The notes beneath the pieces are model-generated. The model saw only the letters and a program-made list of their open reading frames with translations. It did not search any database and had not been told where the DNA came from. The position numbers and the translations under genes were made by a program. From Elmis aenea (taxonomy: Eukaryota; Arthropoda; Insecta; Coleoptera; Elmidae), in the NCBI GenBank assembly GCA_947652605.1, contig OX393579.1:25937674-26001673 (forward strand): a stretch of 64,000 bases of DNA, given 5' to 3'. Shown here piece by piece: positions 24,523 through 35,990 of the stretch. Numbering within the stretch: position 1 is the stretch's first letter; the number at the start of each line of letters is the position of its first letter.

Positions 24523-25160
24523 ACTGAAATAAAATTCACTTACATATGTCAAGTTTGACTTCGTACTGTTATTATTTAGTTGTGGCAGGGATCCAGTAAA
24601 AAATCGATCCGATATAATTTAAAAACAGTTGCTATCCCTTTTGCCCATAAACGTTCGTTTTTTGTTTTTCAGGCCTACTATTTGTATTACATAAGATAAT
24701 ATAAAGTGAAATTTTTAATATATTTTTTTAAATTTCACTTAAATAATTGGAGAACCATTTCAAACCATTTCCTATTATTAGGGCTGTGGCTAGAGCGTTT
24801 AGCACTAGGGTAAATTTAATATATTGCGCCTTTATTACGTTAGATATTTAAAAAAAAAATGCGAAGTAAATTTTAATACAACAGAAAAAGTACAAAAATA
24901 TTATTAAAAATTCTAGCAAAGTTTGGTTAGTTTCAGTTTAATTAAAAATATATATACACGTAATAATTATAAATACAAATATACTTCAAAAATAAATAAA
25001 CTATTTATTATTCAAAATAATTTTAAATTAGTTTGATTTTTAAAGGTTGTTGCAAATTTTGGCGCCCCATAATCTCGTCGCTCTGGGTACGCGCAGGGGA
25101 CCTTTCCCCGACCCTGCCTATTAGTAATAGCATCAAGACAAGTTTTGGCCGTGTCCGGAA
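24523..25160. other. No gene; GC-rich hAT-like relic
   Basis: Mostly AT-rich. 24779-24812 (GGGCTGTGGCTAGAGCGTTT) and 25060-25125 (GGCGCCCCATAATCTCG, then GCAGGGGACC) look like parts of a decayed hAT-type element. Confidence 0.35.
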
Positions 25161-25164
25161 CATT

Positions 25165-25244
25165 CTTCGCCTACACAATTCTTGGCCGCCACAATTTTTC
25201 GCCGTCACAATTCTTCGCCGTCACAATTTTTCGCCGCCACAATT
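25165..25244. repeat. Five 16-bp tandem units
   Basis: Exactly five phased 16-mers of the form (C/T)TTCGCCGTCACAATT cover the interval: CTTCGCCTACACAATT, CTTGGCCGCCACAATT, TTTCGCCGTCACAATT, CTTCGCCGTCACAATT and TTTCGCCGCCACAATT. They sit at the outer edge of the left arm of a foldback. Confidence 0.9.
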
Positions 25245-25632
25245 TTTCGCTGCATTCAAGCATATCACAAATTTTGTTTGTAAATGTGATTATTTTTATT
25301 TATAACGTAATTTTTACCGATTATTTTACATTAGCTTAGGTTAGGGCAGGTCAGGTTTGGTTAATTTAATTTTTGTTTATAGATACTATAATATAAATAA
25401 GATTAAAAATCCCAAAATACGCTTTATATGTAGCAATTTTTAAACATAATATTTAAAGAAGAAGTATTAATATACAAGAAACAACTTTACGCTAATGTAA
25501 AATAATCTGTAAAAATTACGTTATAAATAAAAACAATGACATTTACAAATAAAATTTGTGATATGCTTGAATGCAGCGAAAAATTGTGGCGGCGAAGAAT
25601 TGTGGGCGAAGAATTGTAGGCGAAGAATTTTC
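25165..25632. mobile_element. Foldback with minisatellite arms
   Basis: The left arm 25165-25335 is repeated inverted at 25491-25632. Both carry GCTAATGTAAAATAATC (or its complement), CATTCAAGCATATCACAAAT and the 16-mer array. In the right arm the array has one 16-bp unit, then two shortened 14-bp units (AATTGTGGGCGAAG, AATTGTAGGCGAAG). The spacer is about 155 bases. Confidence 0.75.
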
Positions 25633-26015
25633 CTAGACCCAGTATTATTGGCGATGTCGAATAAGTGTAGCTCAAAACTTATTTTTCTCTGTCAGGCGAT
25701 AAATCTGTAGTCAAGTAAGTACATTTTAAAAAGAGACGCTCGTTCTGAAAGATAACGTAACGGATTTTACAACTTTTTAAGCTAATAGTAGTTAGTAGTG
25801 TTTAGTGTTTGCATTCTCGAAAACACGGCATCTAAATTAATATTACACTCATATAGTACGAAAAAATTTGTAAGCATTATTTGCCACTCAGTTTTGTTTA
25901 TAGATGAAGAATATATAAAATACTTGTATCGAATTCGAAATCAAAACCTTCCAAGAATCATGGGATTGTCCGTGTTTGATTTGGTCTAATTTCGGTTATT
26001 TTTACATTTTAATAG
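25633..26015. other. No gene recognised
   Basis: AT-rich. The frame 25798-25989 has no recognisable domain. Confidence 0.5.
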
Positions 26016-26023
26016 GTGTAGAT

Positions 26024-26979
26024 TAGGGATTGTAATACCGGTAAATCGCAAAAAGGGCTCTTCAAATTTTACCGGTAATTTGCCAATTTTTTACCGGTAA
26101 TTCCGGTAATTTTACAATATTTTTCCAATAATGATACAAATCTAAATCAAATAATCAAAAAAGAATATTGACTTATTTTCAAGGAGAAAAAATAAGGGGA
26201 AAATAGATACAAATGGAATATGATTGTTTACTCACTTCTCTGTCAAATATCTCGCACGGTAATTTATAAATAAATATCTGACTATCGTCTTCTTATGGCA
26301 AACTAATTGTAAGTCTACAAAACATTTTTTTTTTGCGTTTATGTGTATTCGCAACAATAGCCGAGATATTAAAGTTTAAATTTTTTTATCGATTTCGGTT
26401 TTTTCGTTATACCACGCAAGCCATGGAATTTTTAAACAAAACAAGATCTTGTTTAAAATACACTCCTAAATAGCTAACTTTTGTCCCATTTAACCAACCT
26501 TGTATATTCATTATTTACGGAGATAGCAATAGTGTCCCATGGAAAAGAACACCCTGTGTACTCTTATTTTATATTGAATTATATTATTATTATTACATAA
26601 AAAAATTTACGTTGATGGCTCTTAACTGATATATTGTATGAAACTGATTGTGATAGTTTAGGCTTCAACTATCCCAATCAGTTACATGCTAAATAAATAT
26701 ATATTTTTTTAATATGGTTTTCGGAGTTTATCCGCGTAATATTTAAATTGGCTCTACGTTTCGGCAAGCTCTCCCTATAGGGATACGCGGATAAACTCCG
26801 AAAATTATATTAAAAATGTTAGTAACCGCGAAAATCTAAAAAAAAAACAATTATATCTATATACAATATATGTACATATAATATTATGATTTACCGGTAA
26901 ATTACCGGTAAACCGGTTTTGGTTGAAAATTTTACCGAATTACCGGTAATTCAAAAAGTCGGTAAATTTACAATCCCTA
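26024..26979. mobile_element. hAT non-autonomous element, TTACCGGTAA arrays
   Basis: The ends TAGGGATTGTAA agree exactly over 12 bases in inverted orientation. The flanks are GTGTAGAT (26016-26023) and GTGTAGGT (26980-26987), a 7-of-8 duplication. At least six ACCGGTAA/TTACCGGT motifs lie within about 100 bases of the ends. The interior holds a diverged repeat piece with ACACCCTGTG (about 26550) and a hairpin at 26716-26815 with TTTCGGAGTTTATCCGCG arms. No coding sequence is recognised. Confidence 0.85.
26716..26815. repeat. Hairpin inside hAT element
   Basis: TTTTCGGAGTTTATCCGCGTA and its exact complement flank about 55 bases that include GGCTCTACGTTTCGGCAAG. A smaller hairpin with AACTGATTG/CAATCAGTT arms is at about 26638-26684. 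Confidence 0.7.
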
Positions 26980-26987
26980 GTGTAGGT

Positions 26988-28528
26988 CTGTAAATTAATC
27001 GGATTTTATGCACATTTTACAAATCTACAATTTCGTCTGTTTAGGTTAAAATTAAAAAAGAAAGGTGGTGAATTTAATTTTATTACACCCGGTATACTGA
27101 ATTATATATAATTCATGTTAAAGGTGATCTGGACTTATGATTAAATAAAAATATATTAACAGATATTGTAGTAATTAGTGGTTTAATAAACTATAATACA
27201 ACAGTTATTTATAGGAAATGGTAATGAAGTGTTACAAAACTAATTTTTTATAGCCACTCAGTATGGCAAATTATGAAAGTTTTTTTCCAAAAATTCTCCG
27301 ATAGATAATAATTAAAAGGACCACAGAAAACTGTTCTAATTATTGCGGTTGGTTTATGATCCAGTAATTAAAAATCTTAACGCATTATCTTAATTGTACA
27401 GCTCATAAACAACTGCAATAATGACTATCTGCAGGTAATTAAATTATACGTTATTATCATTTAAGTTATTATACTTAAACTCATGGTTTAAGTTCCGGAT
27501 TACGGCACGTTTAAGTAAATTTAGTGGTATTTGTTATCTTCGCCACTGATCTCACGAGCATCTGTTTTCTGTCTCATTAAACGTAATCTTGGCCGAAGTG
27601 CAGTAAAACACGAATAACTACACACATTGTTTGTGATTTTACGGTATTATTTGTAAGTAACCAGTTGTAGTAGCACACATATTCAGCTGCGACTAAATAC
27701 TTGAACTAATTTTAAAATATCTGAAAGCAATTTATATCAATAATTTTCAATGGCGAATGGTGCAACGGAACATTAAACCAAGAAATGTTATTTGAGTGGA
27801 AATCTTACGCGTTATATGCATTAACAAATGTGATTGTCTTTGGTTCAATAAATAATACCGCAAAGTGGATTAACTTGAGTCACACACTTAGTAGATTAAT
27901 TATTAATTTATGTGCTTACACTGAACCTTTATGTCTTTTATTTAAAAACTTTTGACCCAGTAATTATATTTGCCTGTATATCCTTTTGTCTGTCCGTCAA
28001 TGTTATTATTGTATATCAATTGAAACAACAAAAAAACTTCAGAAAAACGAAAGGAATTCAGTTTAATTTAATTTCTTATCCAGTTTAATTTAATCTAAAT
28101 TTATCATAATGGAGATAAATGGGAGAATGGAGAAACTAAATTATCATATTTGATAGTATTAGCTGATTTGTGAGATAAAATATCATTTTTACGTATTATT
28201 AAATTGTAGATTGCGATTTTGATTATCGTTTTGATCTAATTCTTAAACGCTTATATCGATAAGAAAAAAATCATTTTATACGCTCAAATTTATGTTAACT
28301 GATTTAATTGGTGATGTGTCTTTTTTAGTTTACCTAAATATAGAATACTCAAGACATTTTTTAAATGACGATTATAATTACTTTTAAAAACTTTTCTGTT
28401 ACATTCAGTTCTAATTGCGTATGTACATAAGAGCAATTAATTAAATAAAAAACACATACGTTCGTTTTAGAAATTAAATAAATACAAAAAATTACAGTTT
28501 TGCATAAATTTCTTAAACTATTTTATTT
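26988..28528. other. No gene recognised
   Basis: AT-rich. An isolated ATTACACCCGGTAT end lies near 27083. Confidence 0.5.
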
Positions 28529-28530
28529 AA

Positions 28531-28859
28531 TCTATATATATAAAAGAGCTTGTTTGTGTGTTTGTTTGTTTGTTTGTTTGTTCGCTATAGAATCCTAAGT
28601 CCGTTGACCGATCGGGACCAAATTTGGCACAGTTACTATTTAGGACCCAACGGATCAAACGTCGTATAAATGATGGCCGGGAACAGCCGGGAACGGCCGG
28701 GAACGGCCGGAAACGTCCGCCTAGCGCGAGGGCACAGCGCGAGTAGTCTGTGATTGATAATCTGGGAACGTCCGCCGGGCGCGAGCGCGGAGCGCGAGTA
28801 GTCTGTGATTGATAAAAGAGAACTGTAATCACCCGTGCAACGCCGGGTAAATCGCCTAG
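28531..28859. mobile_element. Short non-autonomous Helitron
   Basis: It starts TCTATATATATAAAAGAGC and ends with a hairpin (ACCCG...CGGGT, 28831-28848) followed by AAATCGCCTAG. It is inserted between A (28530) and T (28860) with no target duplication. These are the three hallmarks of Helitrons. Inside are a (GTTT)n run (about 28555-28582), three to four CCGGGAACGG units (28677-28713), and two about 47-bp copies that both end GAGTAGTCTGTGATTGATA (28712-28759, 28768-28814). No Rep/helicase is present. Confidence 0.8.
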
Positions 28860-28924
28860 TTCTTTATAAAATTATAAAATTAATGTTTAATGATGTCCCA
28901 ATAATTATAATTTATTTTAATCTA

Positions 28925-29190
28925 CAGGGTGATTCATAAATATGGCGATAAACTTTGGGAGGAAATCTCCTATCGAAAATTAATGGGGGCTTTTTATATG
29001 ACATTTTTTCGTTAAACGTCTTTTCTCGCAGTTACACTCCCTAAAGGGGAACGGTAAAGTTTTTTTTCTTTAAATGGTTCCTGAGGCCATAGGAAGCATG
29101 GTACAACATTTTCGTATTAAGATTTTCGACTTAGAATTTTACGAAGAACATCGCCACGTGTAGCGCTTCCGCCAATTTTTACACACCCTG
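28925..29190. mobile_element. CAGGGTGATTC MITE, distant relative of copy A
   Basis: The left end CAGGGTGATTCATAAATATG and right end ACACACCCTG are flanked by TA. The interior shares GGAAATC-CCTATCGAAAATTAATG and GCAGTTACACTCCCTAAAGG with the CAGGGTGTTTC copies, but is shorter and not symmetric. Confidence 0.65.
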
Positions 29191-29199
29191 TATATTAAA

Positions 29200-29680
29200 T
29201 GAGGTAAAAATATTTACTAAAAGCGATTTTATATGTACCTACATATAATGAAAAATACATTAAATTAAGTTAACTACACCGTGTTTCATAATTATGCATA
29301 CACTTTAAAATACGAAAACTTTTATACCTACATAAGATAAATAATTTTCTAATTATATTTAAAAGCTAAAATATAATCATCATTTTCACAAGAACGTAAA
29401 TTTAATACAATTCGTCAAAGTTTTCACCATCAATATGAATACATCAACGACAGTCACCAACTAATCTACAAACAGAAAAGCATATGGTAGGCGAACTTTC
29501 TTGGGTTTGTTCTTGTATCATCTGTAGTAATTTATCAAGATTGTGATTTTGCCGACAAAATCATTAATAATTACGAAAGTTAGTTGCTTGGTAACAACAG
29601 TAGACAATAATTGTCAATTTGTCGGGCGATGTCACACACAAGAAACAAATCTTTTGTACTTTAGTATAAATTTTTTCCCT
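29200..29680. other. No gene recognised
   Basis: AT-rich. No coding signal. Confidence 0.5.
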
Positions 29681-29982
29681 ATTTCTTTGATTCTAAGACG
29701 CTCTTTTTCCCATATAAGCGTCACCCAAACGGGGTGCGTCTTAGAATCAATGGCGTCTTACATTTGCAGAATCTAATATTTTTTTTAAATTTATAATATA
29801 TCACACCTACCAACTGATAAATTGGTACTATTGTTGCAAGTAAATTGAATTCTATTAACTATAATAAAAGTATTTTTACTTTTTGGAAGAACAGTTTTTT
29901 TTCTCTGTTAATGGTACTGAAATAAACGGGCGTCCTATTGGTCTTGTGCGTCGATGGCGTCTTAAAATCGAAGAAATACGGT
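29681..29982. mobile_element. MITE with GATTYTAAGACGC ends
   Basis: Left ATTTCTTTGATTCTAAGACG is mirrored by CGTCTTAAAATCGAAGAAAT on the right. An inner pair (GCGTCTTAGAATCAATGGCG) also occurs. The target site is not clear. Confidence 0.5.
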
Positions 29983-30308
29983 ATTTAATATCAACACAAT
30001 ACTGTTTTTACAGATTACCAATAAAATGAAGTAATTCGTTGTTATGTTGCCATTTCCCTAGAAATTATGGCCGCTATATTAACGCTCTTTAGTGGCTGAA
30101 GTCAAAAAAACGCAGTACTTTTAGATTTGTTCCAACAAGACGTTTAAAACCAATCCATTAATGAATGCATGAGCTGTTATAAGCGCATGCGTTAACTATG
30201 TATTAATAAATGTATTGCCCAGTATTAGCCGTTGGAACGGTTTTACGACTGTAAATAACATTTGCGTCTGTTGGGTTCATAGAAATGAGCTATCGCTAGG
30301 GTAAACAC

Positions 30309-30362
30309 TAGATTCGCGCCGCTTTTATATCGATATCGAAATTTGGATATCGCCCACCCCTA
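30309..30362. mobile_element. 54-bp hAT relic with exact 8-bp duplication
   Basis: GTAAACAC flanks 54 bases exactly (30301-30308, 30363-30370). The right end TATCGCCCACCCCTA and the ATATCGATATCG motif match the element at 44064-44270. The left end keeps only TAG. It is almost completely deleted. Confidence 0.7.
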
Positions 30363-30370
30363 GTAAACAC

Positions 30371-32400
30371 CTTAAGAATCAAGTATGTATATACTAAATG
30401 GCATTGGGAGGGCGATGCATAGCTACCTGAGCTCACGTTAGTTACATATGAACAGCGCTTGCGTTGAAAAATCCAAATGCTGGTACACGCTCTCATCCAA
30501 AAACTGTTCTGACCGTACACTGACTAGTTCAAGTGTTAATTTTATAACACATGGAACAGCCGACTAAACCGTCCGGTGAACTATCAGAGACTGTGATAGA
30601 ACGCGATATTGATACTGCGCGAACTCCTGACAGTGCACCGCACAGTCAGCGAGCTTGTTGGAACAAACCTAAAAGGTTAGGTTAGGTTTATCAGCCGATT
30701 TTAAATAAGGAAAATAGCAATTAATATTCCGTCCAAGGTTTACGATTTGCCTTCGAAAATCTGCCCAGCTATCAGAAAATTCATTGTCGAAATAATACCG
30801 CACTGATGTTTGACAAGTACGCACTTCATAAGTGAAAATTTGTTTTTTTTTGTGATTCTGTGTACTACTTTATTTAATATAATCTTTTAAAACAAAACAC
30901 AATACGTTATTATTTTTACAGAAAATATGATAACAAAATAAACCTTGATAAAATGAAAAATAACAGCTGTCTCATATGAAAGGAACTATTAAATTGCATA
31001 TAATATTTGGGCAAAATCAATAGTTTTTTAAGAGTTAATTTGTGCTACTAAAAGGTGTTAAAAATATGGTTTGGTTCCTAGGGCTAATATTGAAAGATGT
31101 ATTCAATAGTAAAAGTTGTGTGGTTGTTTATTCGTAACCAAATTGCAGCAAAAAAGTAATTATTTATGTTCTGTAATATTCAGTGTAATTTGTGAAAATT
31201 TGCTGAGCTTTTATTAGTCCCTGTCCAAGACATAAACGTATTTCTTTTAATACGTATGTATGCAAATCAGTCAATTAAAAAATTCGAAAAATCTAATAAA
31301 ATGATAATGATAGGAACAACAGATGTTAAAATTTCAAATTTGTAAACTTGTAACAGCTGAAGGCAAAATTTTTAGTCCTCTTAATTATTTGTGTCCATAA
31401 TGAAAAAACTATAAATATATCTAAGCAACACGATGGCAATCTTGCCCCAAATTCTTATCACCAGTTTTGAACGCTTTAAATAGCGAATGAATTGGCAACG
31501 CTATTTAATAAACGCAACTAATGAAGGAAAGTATACACATTTTACAGTCTAGTCCAACTGATAGCAATAATCTACAACGTAGCCGGTAGCAGCCGGTAGT
31601 TATCAATGTTCCTTATTTGTGAACATTAAATGTAGGTTAGAGCGATGTGTACGTTACAATTTTAATCACCAATAAGCGATGGAGATAGTCGTTTAAGCCA
31701 AAACATGATATAACTCCTTCATTCACCGCTATTTTGCTGCACTTCTACTACACGCAACTTTCTTCAAATTTACATAAATACAATAATTTGCATAAAATGA
31801 TTAGATATTGACGTACCGTCAACATTACTTTCATTTGTTGTGGTATAATAGCGCATACACATTAATTAAGATCTATAATAAACTTTAAAACTAAACCGGA
31901 AGTTACACGACCAAAAGTTGTTTGTATAACGCTTAAATAACAAATAATAAAAACTTAAGTTATGGCCGAGTCGAATAAAGAAAAAAGCCAATTTATTTTT
32001 AATTAATGTACTACATATATAATAATGTTTGGGTGACAAAAATATCTCCTAATGTATAAACTTGAAATTCATCGCATTTGTATGTCATCAGAGAGACAGG
32101 ATGTTATTTGTAAATGATTAAAATGATTCATTGACGATTAATTTTGCGTTTATAGGTTCTAAAACTTTAATTTTTTGTTTATTTTAATTGCATTGACTTA
32201 TAAGAATTGCTTTTTATTGTATATAATTGATAAGTAAACGATATTTTCAAATCTTATAAATACAAGTTTTTACTTTTATAGTTGTATAATGACATTAAAC
32301 TTGTACTAGGCAACTTTTTGTTTAAAATTTTAATTAAAAAATTGTTTATCAACAATATTGTACCAACTGTAGTTTGCAATTATATTTAAATATACAGCGT
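30371..32400. other. No gene; composition shift at 30.4-30.7 kb
   Basis: 30410-30690 is less AT-rich and includes TTAGGTTAGG at about 30676. The rest is AT-rich. No coding frame is recognised. Confidence 0.45.
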
Positions 32401-32403
32401 AAT

Positions 32404-32960
32404 TCAAAAGGTATGCCATAAATGGAAAAGTTTTTATTATCCATTACTTAGAAAATTTTATTTTTGATAAAAGTTAGTGCATGGTCTAAAACTAATTTTA
32501 AGATAAAAAAAAAGTTCAATAAAACCCATAGCACACTATATTTTAGCGATTTTAGTAATATTTGCATAAGTAAAGTGCCCTTATTTTAACAGGTGCAAAA
32601 AAAGTTGTTAAGAATTACAAATTATTACTAATTACGAAAGTTGATCCTAATTCTTCAATTTTTATTTTTATAGTAATTTAACATTCAAAAAGTATGCAAC
32701 AAATGGAAAAGTTGTTTATTATAGATTTCTCAGAAAATTATAATAAAAATTGGTGCATGACCTAAAACTAATTTGAAAATGAAAAAAGGTTAATAAAAAG
32801 TCATATGAAACTATTAAAATAAAGGCACTTTACTTCGTCGAATATTTCTAAAATCGCTAAAATCTAGTGTGCAATTAAATGTATTGAACTTTTTTTTTAT
32901 CTTATGAACATGAAATTCGAGGATCACCATTGGCAACTTTAAGACTGTAAAAAATACAAA
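32404..32960. repeat. Direct and inverted repeat complex
   Basis: TTCAAAA(A/G)GTATGC-A-AAATGG with its following about 115 bases occurs twice in the same direction (32404-32530, 32688-32805). Between them CACTATATTTTAGCGATTTT and GCGCTTTA-type blocks are repeated inverted at 32820-32880 (AAAATCGCTAAAATCTAGTG). The complex is a decayed MITE pair. A similar piece lies at 10985-11100. Confidence 0.6.
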
Positions 32961-34085
32961 GTCGGTTAAATGGGAAAAAAGTTACATCCATTGTATTAAA
33001 AAAAATCCATTGCGTACTAGAAATCGTTAAAAACCAAAATTAGGCAATATTCTAAATTTTAACTATTTTAGTTACGCAAATTAATCAAAAAAAAGTTAAG
33101 GAAACTTAACGATAATTTTGTGCGATATTCGCATAAAGTTGCAATTTTTTAAATGGAAACCATATTTTGCCTTAACGTTGCAATAAATCAAATATATTTT
33201 TTTTCATTATAGTATATATATTTTTGCACGTTTATATTAATATTTGATATCTAAATGAGAATAGGTTTAAAAAAATACCCTACAAAATTAGATTGCCAAG
33301 TAATAAAAGACAACTTACGTTGTTTAAAAAATGATACAATTAAAGTAAAAAACAACATTCATAATAATGAATGATTATTTATAAACAATTTATAGATTAT
33401 ATTTTACTTTTTTACTCTAATTTATTGACAACCAATTGACACAAATAATTAAATATTAACATTGTGAAGTTTTATTTTCCAAAAAGTTAAACTAAAAATA
33501 CAACACAACAAATGGGATTTTATTTTAGTGGTTTTTATTTATCAAAGTTCCTATAATTTATTGTTTTCATTTTTAATATGTATTACTTAACTTTTAGTGA
33601 TCTCCTTTCATTAGTTAATCGCATTTTTGTTAAAATGTAATACCTGGCAAAATTAAGTACTTTAAGGTAAACTGTAATAACCAAAAATGGCAACTTATTC
33701 TTATGTTGAGATCAAACATCAGCATAAATGTATTAAATTATATATTACAAAATAGAGCAACAATGAAGCTTTTTAAATATCAAGGCCAACTACGGTTTTA
33801 TTTCAAAAATTCAAATATATTTTAATATAGATTTAATTGTAAACAAGTCTTTGATACATTAAACCTTAAATAATATAAAAAAACAGGAGTAACCCAAATG
33901 ATAAATAACATACAAATTAATATCTTTAGTTAAAACAACATAAAATTACACATCTCTAATACAGCTATTTATTATTTACAATTTTGACTACTTGTGCCAT
34001 GGATTTTTTTCATACTAAACGCATCGCTACATTGCACTAAAAAATATCATTTTTGTCCGATTTAACCGACCATGTAACTATTGCC
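32961..34085. other. No gene recognised
   Basis: Very AT-rich. Short CGGTTAAATGGGAAAAAAG and CCGATTTAACCGACCATG blocks are dispersed-repeat fragments. Confidence 0.5.
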
Positions 34086-34093
34086 GTTTAGAA

Positions 34094-34311
34094 CAGGGAT
34101 TCTCAACGAGGTCGATATAGAAGACCCTCTGGGGTTGATGGTATTTTGAAGCAGTTAATGAAATTCGAACGGCCGATTAGGACTCGATATACATATTCAA
34201 TTTATAGTTATGAATAAATATTTGTGTTCCAATTTTGTACAATAATTATTTACGATATCTATATTTTTGTAATTAGATTTTAAAAAATGTATGAGATTTT
34301 GGGAACTCCTG
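34094..34311. mobile_element. hAT non-autonomous element, CAGGGATTCTCAA end
   Basis: Left CAGGGATTCTCAACGAGGTC. The right end reads inward CAGGAGTTCCCAA. An exact 8-bp duplication GTTTAGAA is at 34086-34093 and 34312-34319. At 218 bp it has no coding capacity. The CAGNGGTTCTCAAC-type end is common among animal hAT elements. Confidence 0.8.
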
Positions 34312-34841
34312 GTTTAGAAGTTACCACAGCTTAGAATTTCAGATATTTTAGTCTTTTGCACAGTTTTTTGCTTTAGCTATACTATCCTTCTTTACTTGTT
34401 TCGTTCAAAATAAACAGTTTAATACGTTCTGCCATGAGGTACCACTTGTGTGCCTAGTTAAAATTGCTTCGGGTGGTTTTAAGTCTTCGATGCACAACAG
34501 TTGTGCCTCAGTGCTTAACTACACAATAGCAGTGGTCCACGGGGCCCAAAAGTTCTTATTATTGGCGGCAGTTAACGTGTTAAACCATATCACCTCGAAT
34601 AAAAATAATTTCAAACTAATATTATGAAATATCTAACTATGATGAAATAAAAAATAGTCTATATTAATATAAAACAATGTAAAAAATTATATAGGGTATA
34701 AACACAAGTGAAAAACGCTTGGTGTCGGAAGTTAATCATAGTTTTCCTAAAAATTGACAGAAAATATAATATTGTCTTCTGCAGACACTTCGTATTTGTT
34801 ATTGTTTAATATCACACTATTAAACACACAAAATAGTACAG

Positions 34842-35990
34842 CCGGGTCTCTGTATCCGCGGGTATTATCTGCCAAAACCTCCCGCGAAAATTTGTTTTTT
34901 CCAGTCATATAGCTCTCGACGTTTTTGCTGCCTCGCTAATATCAGTTTTTTCTTTGCTTATACATCTCAGTAGATACTAGGGATTCTGTCCCGGGAATTA
35001 CCCGAGACGTAAGTCCCGGGAATTCCCGGGACTTTCTTAGTCTCGAGTCCCGGGACATTTAGTTCGAGACACGAGACGAGACTAAATGTTTCAGAACACT
35101 AAAATTAATTTTTTATACTTCTTATTTTTAAACAAATTTTACTGCCCCGAGTTTAGCAAAAATATTTTGTTTCATAATTTTTTATATTTATAGTTTATAC
35201 TAACAATCAGTATTTACTTAACTTTATTTAAATGTTTTGCCTCCCATATTTAATTATTTATATTTATTTCTTGTTTGCTTTAAAGCTAAAGGATAATTGT
35301 TAAGTTTATTAATAAAAATAAATTTTCCTTATGCTTGTTATGTTTTAAAGTATTATGAGAATTGTTAAGTTTATTTAAAATAGGCATTTACTTGGAAATA
35401 TATACTTAATTTACTGTAAAATGTAGACTTAATTAAAAATAATAATACTACTCCTACTACTATACTTTATTTATAAAATAAATGCTTCAAAAACAAAATC
35501 CGTGAATTTGGTTTCATTTTAAAAAAATATTCTGTCAACTGTCTCGACCGATTCACGATCACGATACGTGCAAAGAAGCAATTTTAAATATGTAGCGGGT
35601 GCTTTCAGAAACAATGTCACTGTCAAGAAAACTTATTTTTTACAGTGAAAATAGCCGATGAATTTTGAGTACATAAATATATCATCATTTTTCTTGCACC
35701 TTATAAAATTTTCCGTCATTTTTGACGGGTCAAACTACTATTAATTAGTATGTAAATAAAATTCGCAAAAGTCTCGAATTCCCGGGACTTTGATAAAAAA
35801 AAGTCTCGAGTCCCGGGACTTAAAAAATTGTCGAGACTCAGAATCCCTAGTAGATACACGTTGATACCAAACGTGACCTACAGCTGCGTATGTGGTCCCT
35901 CTCGACAGTTTTGTAGAATCTGCTCTTTTTCATTTAGTCGTCATTTTCTTAACTATTTTTAGCTTTGTGTGCTACCGCAAATACCTATTG
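34842..35990. mobile_element. Possible pogo/Tigger relic hosting a hAT element
   Basis: 34842-34890 (CAGCCGGGTCTCTGTATCCG, then CCCGCG) resembles a Tigger-type end, and 35965-35995 (TACCGCAAATACCTATTGCG) could be its partner. The hAT element 34978-35849 lies between them. No transposase can be read with confidence. Confidence 0.3.
34978..35849. mobile_element. hAT non-autonomous element, TCCCGGGA arrays
   Basis: Ends TAGGGATTCTG (left) and TAGGGATTCTGAG (read inward from right). An exact duplication GTAGATAC is at 34970-34977 and 35850-35857. Near both ends are repeated TCCCGGGA palindromes and GTCTCGAGTCCCGGGAC blocks (six CCCGGG sites overall). The interior of about 650 bases is AT-rich and non-coding. 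Confidence 0.9.

Noticed and set aside
25165..25632. Repeats with spacers as a CRISPR array
   Set aside because: Units are contiguous 16-mers without spacers in a eukaryotic context.
28527..28832. 101-codon minus-strand frame
   Set aside because: Falls entirely within the Helitron and reflects its GC-rich repeats.
30670..30690. TTAGGTTAGG, possible interstitial telomere repeat
   Set aside because: Only two units; such a short match is expected by chance and TTAGG runs occur in other AT-rich insect sequence.
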